The translations under genes and the position numbers were made by a program. Under the pieces are notes generated by a model that did no database searches, was not told where the DNA came from, and saw only the letters and a list, made by a program, of their open reading frames with translations. A DNA stretch of 15,316 nucleotides from Candidatus Bathyarchaeota archaeon (GTDB lineage Archaea > Thermoproteota > Bathyarchaeia > 40CM-2-53-6): assembly GCA_005888695.1 (NCBI GenBank), contig VBBH01000139.1, positions 1-15,316 of the forward strand, in the 5' to 3' direction. Positions 1 through 8,000 of the stretch are shown in pieces (the stretch's first letter is position 1; each line of letters begins with the position of its first letter).

Positions 1-678
1 GTTCAGAAGATGATCATTCAGGAAGCTAACCGATTTGGAAAGCCGGTGATTACGGCGACACAAATGCTGGAGTCGATGCTAATGTCTCCGACACCGACGA
101 GGGCCGAGGTAACCGATACTGCAAATGCGATTATCGATGGGACGGACGGGTTGATGTTGGCCGAGGAGACCGCCGTCGGCAAGTATCCCGTTGAAGCGGT
201 AGAGGTATTGTCCCGTGTGGCTGAGGAGACTGAGAGGTTCCTCCCGCGGGAGATATCAGGAGCTAGAAAGGGATGGTCTGAGCATAGTAAGGAGGATGCC
301 TTGGCATTGGCCGCATGCGAGACCGCGACGCAGGTTGGCGCGAAAGCGATAGTTGCTCCGACGAGAACTGGGAAGACGGCTCGTCGCGTGTCCAAGTATA
401 GACCTCCACTGCCTATCATCGCAATGTCGAGCAGACGGAAAGTCCAGCGACAACTCCTCCTATCATGGGGCGTCCATCCGATCGCATGCAGGGAGTTCGA
501 TTCGATCGAGACCATATTCAGGGAGGCGGAGGGAGCAGTAGTCCGACTGGGCATGGCGGGCAGAGGGGATAGGATCGCGATTGTGGCGGGAGACCCGAAA
601 GGACCGACTGGTGGGACGGAAATAATCAAGATACAAACAGTTGGACGCTTTAGTGCTGGTAAGAAGACCTCTGAGTGA
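1..678 (+). CDS. pyk: Pyruvate kinase, C-terminal part (5' end outside window)
   Basis: This is the last glycolytic enzyme, which converts phosphoenolpyruvate and ADP to pyruvate and ATP in the cytoplasm. The frame is open from base 1 and enters mid-protein, so the true start is outside the window; the methionine at base 10 is internal. Visible are the conserved barrel segment GKPVITATQMLESM, the stretch TRAEVTDTANAIIDGTDGLML and the ETAVGKYPVEAV segment. After a linker comes the regulatory C-terminal domain, containing VAPTRTGKTARRVSKYRP and ending near a GGT turn and a short strand. Many family members have SGETA where this protein has AEETA; a glutamate at that point is a normal variant. 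The C-terminal domain looks complete and the gene intact. It ends 76 bases before the L18e gene, which appears to have its own promoter. Family assignment is secure. Confidence 0.95.
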   Translation, partial: VQKMIIQEANRFGKPVITATQMLESMLMSPTPTRAEVTDTANAIIDGTDGLMLAEETAVGKYPVEAVEVLSRVAEETERFLPREISGARKGWSEHSKEDALALAACETATQVGAKAIVAPTRTGKTARRVSKYRPPLPIIAMSSRRKVQRQLLLSWGVHPIACREFDSIETIFREAEGAVVRLGMAGRGDRIAIVAGDPKGPTGGTEIIKIQTVGRFSAGKKTSE

Positions 679-696
679 GCATTTTTCTCGCGAAAG

Positions 697-705
697 GCTT
701 TATTG
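697..705 (+). promoter_or_regulatory. TATA-like box for the L18e gene
   Basis: GCTTTATTG lies about 50 bases before the ATG. A start of transcription about 25 bases downstream would fall near 728-730 and give a leader of roughly 27 bases. That leader holds a purine-rich ribosome-binding site, AGGAGAG at 738-744, about 10 bases before the ATG. Inferred from spacing only. Confidence 0.4.
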
Positions 706-754
706 AGACCGAAACGGCGTATCAGCCTTCCCCACTCAGGAGAGCTAACTATAG

Positions 755-1117
755 ATGGTCAAGCGAGGTCCAACAAATCCAGAACTGCTACACACGATAG
801 GCTATTTGCGAAGTGCTGGGCGGAAGTATCAAACTCCTCTGTGGCTTACCGTTGCAAAGTATCTCGCGAAATCTCGTCGGTCCCGGATCGTTCTCAATCT
901 AGGGCAGGTTTCAAGACATGCTAAGGACGGCGATATTGTCGTTGTGCCGGGCAAAGTGTTAGGATCGGGCGATCCAAACGCTAAGGTTACAATAGCAGCC
1001 TACAAATTTTCCCCGAAAGCATTGGTCAAAGTCGGCAAGGTAGGCGGACGATGTATACCGTTGGCCCGGCTTGTCGAAGAGAATCCGCACGGGACAAACG
1101 TTCGACTTCTAAGCTAA
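755..1117 (+). CDS. rpl18e: Large-subunit ribosomal protein L18e
   Basis: This is a structural protein of the large ribosomal subunit, homologous to eukaryotic eL18 and absent from bacteria. At 120 residues it is the usual size for archaeal L18e. Recognisable segments are the N-terminal GPTNPELLHTIGYLR, the central SRRSRIVLNLGQVSRHAKDG, then DIVVVPGKVLGSGD, and a C-terminal half with KVTIAAYKFSPKAL. The protein is basic and has no membrane segment. The ATG at 755 is supported by AGGAGAG about 10 bases upstream and by the start of the conserved N-terminus. In many archaea L18e heads a cluster with L13, S9 and RNA polymerase subunits; here it sits alone between pyruvate kinase and a tRNA, so that cluster is not seen in this window. 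Confidence 0.95.
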   Translation: MVKRGPTNPELLHTIGYLRSAGRKYQTPLWLTVAKYLAKSRRSRIVLNLGQVSRHAKDGDIVVVPGKVLGSGDPNAKVTIAAYKFSPKALVKVGKVGGRCIPLARLVEENPHGTNVRLLS

Positions 1118-1159
1118 TTCTAAGAGATCAGTTGGCACTTTCGGGTCATATCGAAGATA

Positions 1160-1167
1160 GAATATAC
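1160..1167 (+). promoter_or_regulatory. TATA-like box for tRNA-Val
   Basis: GAATATAC lies 42-50 bases before the first base of the tRNA, placing the transcription start a short way upstream of the mature 5' end. This AT-rich octamer is the best TATA candidate in the gap between L18e and the tRNA. Inferred from position. Confidence 0.4.
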
Positions 1168-1209
1168 AACTAGCTTCTCCCGTGACATTGCTGGGCTTGG
1201 AGACTCGAT

Positions 1210-1303
1210 GGGCCGGTAGTCTAGCCTGGTAAGCAAAAGATCGCACAGAACGGACGTCGCCCTCACACGGCGAAGGTCGTGGGTTCGAATCCCACCCGGC
1301 CCA
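1210..1303 (+). tRNA. tRNA-Val (anticodon CAC) with about 19 extra bases in the D-loop
   Basis: The cloverleaf can be drawn by hand. Acceptor strands GGGCCGG (1210-1216) and CCGGCCC (1296-1302) pair perfectly, with discriminator A at 1303. The anticodon stem TCGCC/GGCGA (1257-1261/1269-1273) closes the loop CTCACAC, giving anticodon CAC (valine, codon GTG). The variable loop is five bases. The T-arm is GTGGG-TTCGAAT-CCCAC (1279-1295). CCA is not encoded. The D-stem pairs GTC (1219-1221) with GAC (1253-1255), but the arm is 37 bases long instead of about 18. The surplus, roughly 1234-1252, is best explained as a small intron at a non-canonical position. A weak pairing of CTG (1226-1228) with CAG (1246-1248) is visible, but I could not draw a full bulge-helix-bulge, so exact splice sites are open. 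Confidence 0.9.
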
Positions 1304-1334
1304 CTACTACGTTGGTCCGGGGCGCACAAGACTG

Positions 1335-1353
1335 TTCTTTTTTCGTTTACTTT
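1335..1353 (+). terminator. T-rich terminator after tRNA-Val
   Basis: A stretch with a run of six T and further T clusters (TTCTTTTTTCGTTTACTTT) starts about 30 bases after the tRNA. Archaeal RNA polymerase commonly stops at such T tracts. The flanking GTTCTT (1334-1339) and AAGAAC (1355-1360) are inverted repeats that could add a weak hairpin. Confidence 0.5.
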
Positions 1354-1379
1354 CAAGAACAAAATTCTATCAAGCTGTA

Positions 1380-1387
1380 GTTTAATT
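1380..1387 (+). promoter_or_regulatory. TATA-like box for the marC-like gene
   Basis: GTTTAATT sits 51-58 bases before the TTG start. A transcription start about 25 bases on would leave a leader of roughly 27-30 bases that contains the purine run GGGGA at 1426-1430. Assigned by position and base content only. Confidence 0.35.
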
Positions 1388-1437
1388 CTCACCAGTTAGC
1401 CGTCTGAACGATCCATCGCAAGGCTGGGGAAGAATAT

Positions 1438-2046
1438 TTGGCTCCGGGTGACTTTCTCTTTGAACTGTTGAAGGCAACCGTCGCACTCTTTGTGATCGTA
1501 GATCCGATTGGTCCTGTTCCTATATTTGCGAATCTCACGAAGACATTGACCCCTGTGGAGAAGAGGAAGGTTTTCAGAACGGCGGCGATCGTTGGGGCAG
1601 TCCTGCTAGCCGCTTTTGCACTGGTTGGCCAAGAACTTCTGCTGCTATTCGGGATCACACTCCCGAGTTTTCAGATCGCTGGAGGATTCATTCTATTCAT
1701 ATTGGCCATCGACATAATCTTCAGAGGAGAACGAACAGATAAACAGGCTCTCTCCTCCATTGAAGAAACCGCGGTCTTCCCTATCGCGTTCCCACTGCTA
1801 GTAGGCCCGGGAGCGATCACAACAACAATGATCTCGATCCAATCGTCCGGAATACCCATAGCACTGATCGCCATCGCAATCGTTATGTCTCTGAGTTGGG
1901 TGGTCCTCAGACTTACCGACAGAATCTACCGTTTATTAGGAAAGACAGGTTCGGCGGTTATTGCAAGAATAATGGCGCTTTTCATTGCCGCTATCGCGGT
2001 CGAGTACGTTTTGCTCGGAATACAGCACTATTACCCGCCCGTGTAG
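1438..2046 (+). CDS. MarC/UPF0056-family integral membrane protein
   Basis: A 202-residue protein of the MarC family, multi-pass inner-membrane proteins of unresolved transport function; the old link to multiple antibiotic resistance is not supported for the family generally. The N-terminal segment with ALFVIVDPIGPVPIFANLT is the family hallmark. A second conserved region, PIAFPLLVGPGAITTTM, is present in the middle. I see about six hydrophobic helices, starting near residues 8-28, 45-65, 72-90, 112-135, 140-160 and 175-197. The length matches the family. The start is a TTG with GGGGA seven bases upstream; no ATG lies nearby in frame, and the family N-terminus begins just here. It converges on the giant surface gene with only 37 bases between them. 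Substrate cannot be told from sequence. Confidence 0.88.
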   Translation: MAPGDFLFELLKATVALFVIVDPIGPVPIFANLTKTLTPVEKRKVFRTAAIVGAVLLAAFALVGQELLLLFGITLPSFQIAGGFILFILAIDIIFRGERTDKQALSSIEETAVFPIAFPLLVGPGAITTTMISIQSSGIPIALIAIAIVMSLSWVVLRLTDRIYRLLGKTGSAVIARIMALFIAAIAVEYVLLGIQHYYPPV

Positions 2047-2067
2047 TTACATCCCTCTAGTCTCAAA

Positions 2068-2080
2068 ATGAACGTTTCAT
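2068..2080. terminator. Small inverted repeat between convergent genes
   Basis: ATGAA-CGT-TTCAT forms a five-base-pair stem with a three-base loop in the 37-base gap between the marC-like gene and the end of the giant gene. It could serve both strands, but the stem is short and there is no strong T run, so this is weak. Confidence 0.2.
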
Positions 2081-2083
2081 GTT

Positions 2084-5000
2084 CTAATCTTCGTCCTTCC
2101 TTTCCTGATCTTTGTCTTCAAGGACTCTTGTTTCCCAACCTTCTTCGTCCTCGACGACCTTCTCTTCCCTATCACCGAAGTACTCAGGTGTCTCAGCCTC
2201 CACTTCTCGGTGAGTGGGAGATTGCCAATATTGTCTAGTTGCATAGATCCCGAAAACCAATGCAACGATAGCAATTATAGCAATTACTAGAAATGCGAAG
2301 GACGAAGTAACAGCACCACAATTGACAAACGTGTTCACTACACATTCATAGTGTCCCGAGACAGCCCCCTTTGTGCCGAGGTTCGCACGAAGGTTCTGAG
2401 AGAAGAATGTGTCCCTCTCACCTAGCAGATTCATAGCCAATGAACCAGAGAGAGACCTAAACAGCGAAATGTGTTTGGCAAGACTAGAAGATGTGCTTAG
2501 GGAGACAACGAGAGACCTAACGAAAGAAGCCTTCTCTACAAAGCCCGATGCTGAACCAAACGAAGCACTCAGGTATACACTACGTCCTCTAAAGAAGGAC
2601 CCCACGAGAGTGAGCGAAGCACTCAAGGACCTGAAGAACGAACTCTTCTCGACAAGGCTTGAACCTGAACCAAACGAAGCACTCAGACCCTTAGCGAGAC
2701 CTTTGCTCTCAAAAGCGACAGGAGACAATGAAACAGACAGAGATCTGAAGTAGGAAATCTTCTCTGCGAGAGCTGATGTTGAGCCCAGTGAACTGTTCAG
2801 ACCTTTGGCGAGACCCTTGATCTGAGAACTCGCGAGGCCTATCGAGTCAGACAATGATCGGAAGAACGAAGTCCTCTCGGCAAAACCTGAAGCTGAACCC
2901 AGCGAACTAGTCAAAGACTTCGCAAGACCCTTAGTCTCAGAGGCAACAAGAGACAAGGAACCAGACAAAGATCTAAACATAGAAGTCTTCTCTGCAAAGC
3001 CCGATACTGAGCCCAGTGAAGTACTCAAGTTCACAGTACGACCTCTAAAGATAGAACTAACAAGACTTACCGAACCGTTCAAAGACCTGAAGAAGGAACC
3101 TTTCTCAACAAGACTAGAGGCCGAGCCATACGAAGAACTCAAACCCTTGGCGAGGCCTTTGGCCTGAGAACTCACAGCACCAAACGCGCCGGTCAGGGTT
3201 CTGAAAATCGAACTGTGCTCAGCAACAACAGACCCTAATCCCAGTGAACCTGTGAAAGACTTCGCAAAACCTTTGGTTTCAGAGGTAGCGAGGGACAACG
3301 AACCAGTCAACGACCTGAAAAGTGAAGTGTGTTCAGTGAAAGCCGCGTTGGTAGTCCACGAATCACTCAGAGACCTGAAGAGGGATACTTTCTCGGCAAA
3401 GCTGGAGATTGAGGATAATGACCCGGACAGCGACCTGAAGATGGAAGTCTTCTCCGAGAAGGTTGACGTAGAACCTATCGAGGCAGACAAGTGCACGGTA
3501 TGCCCGTTGAAGAACGAGCTCACGAAGCTTAGCGAGTCGGTAAATGACCTGAAGTAAGATGCTTTTTCTGCGAAAAACGAGTTCATTGCCCAGCCTCCAC
3601 TCAAAGATCTGGAGATCGAGAGTCTTTCCACGAATCCTGTGGTTGATGAAATGGAACCGGTGAAGGACCTAGACAAGGAAAGCCTCAGGACGAAGTTGGA
3701 AACGGTAGATACTGAATCGAGAAGCACTCGGAAGTAGGACGTCTTTTGCGAAATGCTTCCCGAGGAGCCGATCGAAGCGCTCAAGTTAACAGTTCTACCC
3801 TTGAGGAAAGAGACCACCATGCTCAGTGAATCGGTCAGAGATCTGAAGAACGATGCGCTTCGGGAAGAACTAGAAGCTGACCCGACAGAGACAGTCAAGG
3901 TAATGCTTCGACCGTTGAATAGTGAGCTTGCCAGACCTAGGGAGCTGGCGACGGACCTGAACAACGACAGGTGCTTGGATAGGCTTGGGGCCGAACCTAG
4001 CGACCCACTCAGGGTCTTAGCCCAACCCTTGACCTGAGAGCCGGCTAGGCTCAATGAGGTAGTGAGCGACCTGAAGAAGCTAGACTTCTCAGAAACGGTT
4101 GAAGATGAACCGATCGAAACGCTCAGGTTCAGGGTCCTCCCGTTGAACAACGAGCCAACGAAACTTAGCGAACCACTGAAAGCCCTGGAGTAGGACATTT
4201 TCTTAGTTATCCCTGAGTTCACAGCCCACCCTGCACTGAGAGACCTGAAACTCGAAGTCTTTTCACTGAAACTTGACGTCGAAGAGAAGAGACCTGCAAG
4301 AGACCTGAATATGGACAGCCTCTCCACAAACGCGGTAGCGGCGGAGACTGTTGCACTCATTGTCCTGAAGAGTGAGAATCGTTGAGTCGGACTGGATGCT
4401 AACCCGATTGCAGTTGCGAGATTAACAGTACGTCCTCTGAAGAAAGATGCTCCGAAACTCAATGAACTAGTTAGGGTCCTGAAGAACGAGTTCTTCTCAG
4501 CGAGAACCGAAGCCGAGCCCACCGAGACGGTTAGTCCAAGGATCCGACCCTTAACCAGTGAACCTCCAACGGTGAATGACCCGGTCAAAGATCTGAACCA
4601 CGACATTTGTTCGGAGAAGCTGGTAGAGGAACCTAGCGATCCGACCAAATTCTCGATTAGACCCTTAGCCTGCGAACCAGCCAGACCCAGATTAGTGGTC
4701 AAAGACCTAAGCAACGATTTTCGTAGGGTCATAGCAGATGATGGGGATAGGGAGCCGCTAAGGGACCGGAAATAGGAGGACTTCTCGGCGAATCCGGAAG
4801 ATTGGAAGAAAGATCCCGTGAAAGATCTGAAGAGAGAAAGTCTTTCGGAGAAACTGGAGCCGGAACTCACAGTACCAGCAAGAGACCTGAAGTATGAGGT
4901 TTTCTCAGACACAGAGGAGAGCGCTGACAATGTTCCCGCAAGACTCCTGAAGAGAGAAAGCCTCTCCAGGAATCCAGACGCTGCCGACAGTGAACCGGCC

Positions 5001-8000
5001 AAAGCTCTGAAGAACGATGATTTCTCAGCTAGACTTGAGGCCGGACCAACGGAAGCGCTCACGCTTACAAACCGACCCTTAATGTAAGAACCGGCAAGAC
5101 TCAGAGAACTCGTCAGCGTCCTGTAGAGGGAACTCTGCCTCGATAGCGTGGAGCTCGAACCCAGCGCAGTGGTTAGTCCTATAATACGTCCTCTAATAAT
5201 GGAGCCGGAAAGACTCAAGGAGCCGGTCAAGGTTCTGACGTACGAGAATTTCTCTGTCAACGCTGTGACCGAGCCAAACGCTCCAGCAAAGGATTTGGCG
5301 AGCGCCTTTGTCTGAGAGCCGGCAAGCGAGATTGATCCACTCAAGGATCTAACGTAGGAATAGCGCTCAGAGATGGTCAGGACAGAACCCAGCGAACTGG
5401 TGAAGGATCTGGCAAAACCTCTCGCTTGACTGCCCGCAAGACTCACCGAACCTGTCAGTGTCCTGAAGAGTGATGATTTCTCAGCAAATCCTGAAACGAA
5501 AGAAAACGTACCCGTCATCGACCTGAAGACGGAAGACTTCCCAGAGAAGTTCGAGGAAATGCCGGAGGTACTACTCAGAATCTTGGCGATACTCTTACCC
5601 TGAGACTCGCCTAGTGAAATGGAGCCGGTCGCCGACCGGAAGTAAGAGATCTTCTCGTTAAGACCTGAAACTGAAGCGAATAAACTACTGAGAGTCCTGA
5701 AGAAGGTCAGTTTCTCGGCCGGACCTGACGCTGACGATAATGCACTGGTCAGCGACCTAAACAAAGAGGACTTTTTCGCCAGGCTTGAGACAGAGCTTAG
5801 AGTGCCCGCCAATGACCGGAACAGTGATGTATGTTCGGTTAGAGTTGTCGTCGAGCCGACAAAAACTCCCAGGTTTTCAGTCTTACCCGTGAAAATCGAG
5901 GTGCCGAGCGTAATCGAGCCCGTCAGCGTCCTGAGATAGGAGAATTTCTCGGCCAGTGCCGAGGAAATGCCCATGGAAATGGTGAAGAATCTCGGGAAGT
6001 TCTTGCCCATGGAACCCACAGCGCTTATCGAGGTGGCCAGAGACCTGAATAGGGCTGTGTTCCTAGCAAGACCCGAACTCAGGCCCAGGGATACCGTAGG
6101 TGATCTGAATAACGAAGTTTTTTCCGCAAAACTCGAAACGTGAGTGAGCGAACCGGCAAAGGACCTGAAATAGGATGATTTCTGGGCAGACCCTGAGCTC
6201 AAACTCAGCGACCCGATGAGCGAACGCGACAGGGAGACATATCTCGCAAAGCTCGATGTAAGCCCCAGTGAGGCACTCAGTGATCTGAACAATGAGGTCT
6301 GTTCGGCGAAAATTGAGGTCGTGCTCAGCGATCCGCTTAAGCTCTTGTAAAGACCCTTGACCTGCGAAGTACTGAGGGACATTGCGCTGGCCAAAGACCT
6401 GATCAGAGAAACTTGTCTTGAGAGACTTGAGCCTAAGGCGAGTGAACCGGTAAGAGAACGGAATAGCGAATTCTTCTCGGCAATACTGGAGACTGAGGAC
6501 ATCGAACCAGCCAACAAACGGAAAAGAGAGTCCTGTTTGGCCAAGCTCGTCGCTGAGCCAAATGATCCCGCCACGGACCTGAACAACGAATTTTTTTGGG
6601 CGAGGCTTGACGATGGGCCTAGCGAGGCCACTAGGGCCTTACCAATTCCCTTAGCAATAGAACCGGCAGCGGTCAAAGTGTCGCTAAGAGACCGAAAGAA
6701 AGACGCCTGCTTCGCAAGACTCGATACCATATTCCAGTTTGCGGTCACGGTGGTAGAACAGGATCGAGGACTCGTGTTGCAAACGAGCTTTCCGGAGTCG
6801 ACGTTCGCTACTAGGTTGCCTATTGCAATCGTGATCGAATCAGTGAGTGTTCTGAAAATACCGTTCAAAGCAGCTCCGCTCAATGCTCTAGTTAAGGAGC
6901 CGGTTAGTGACCTGAAAAATGAGAATTTATCCGCAAGGCTTGAGGCTGACACAAGCGAAGCACTCGCGCTCCTGAGAAAGGCAGCGTGCTCTCCAAGATT
7001 CGAAGCGGAAGTCAGCGCAACACTCAGGGATCTGAAAATCGAAGACTTCTGAGCTAGGCTTGAAGATCCAGTTAAGAAAGCCGACAGGATTTTGACGAAA
7101 GTAGTCTTCTCTGCAGAGTTTAGAGTAAGAGATCCACTGAGACTCTGAGCTGAGTCCCAGTTGGGAGTGATAATGTCCGAAGCTGTGGAGACCGTCGTTT
7201 CTGTGGCTGTCGTGGCGGAGGTTGAACCAGAATATTGTATCACCGTCCAATACTCGACCGCGAGATATTTTCCGCTCCATCCACTGAACGTGGGTTGAGT
7301 CGCGGAACTCCAAGTGTACTTCGTCGCAGTGGTTGACCCAATCACGTTATTCGTTGAGGTGTCCCAATTCTTGAACAAGAATGTACAGCTTCCGAGGCTG
7401 TTGGTTCCACACTGCCACACCGTAATCCAGAGTCTTCCAACCGGAGCGCCCGTCGTCGAACCTGCCGCGACGGTCATGTCGAACTGCCAAGTTCCCGTGA
7501 AAATATCCGTCAGTCCGCTCTGTATTCCGGCAGTATTGTAGACCCAAGCGTAGCCGCTCGGAGACGTCGTACTTGGCGTCCCGGTCGTTGTGCTGCTGGC
7601 AACATCAGGACTGACTGGATAGAACTTGACAGCGGACTGGAGAGCGTCGCAAATTACGAGCCAACGGTTAGAATTTGTTCCGAACGGGCATGTCTGGCTC
7701 CCTGTACCGGAGGTGCCACCGTCTTCTATCGCGTTACTATCGCCCGTTGCAGTCACAGTTGCTCTCAAGTTGAAGGGGACCCCCCCGCCAGTTTCGGTGA
7801 TCGAGCTTTCAGAACCGAAAAGACCGACGACCAGATCGTTTGCATTTAGCGTCGTAATGCCTGTCGTAAGTTGTGGAGTGTTGGGGCCGCCTCCTGAACA
7901 CTTCGAGTTTTGGTCGCTCGACGTTCCGAAGCCGGACGCCTGATCGAAAGCCCAGTTGAGAGCAGTGCCCGTGGGTTCCTTTGCCCCCGTATAGGCGATA

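Noticed and set aside
18..629. 203-codon minus-strand frame opposite pyruvate kinase
   Set aside because: It is a shadow of a well-conserved gene on the plus strand.
1120..1392. Open frame of 90 codons on the minus strand containing GGIRTHDLRRV
   Set aside because: It is the antisense translation of the tRNA; this peptide pattern is a well-known artefact of tRNA genes.
2409..7052. Several long plus-strand open frames opposite the repeat array, such as 6357-7052 and 3252-3557
   Set aside because: They have repetitive, highly charged products that mirror the repeats and lack ribosome-binding sites or any family pattern; they arise because the repeated codons on the other strand rarely give stops.
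2429..7159. Regular 54-60 bp periodicity considered as a CRISPR array or minisatellite
   Set aside because: The copies are diverged, there are no identical repeats with unique spacers, and the frame is open throughout 2181 codons, so it is protein-coding repetition.
2429..7159. Repeat type considered as RTX, pentapeptide or leucine-rich repeats
   Set aside because: There is no GGxGxD motif, no five-residue period and no LxxLxLxxN pattern; the FRSL-serine pattern differs from all three.
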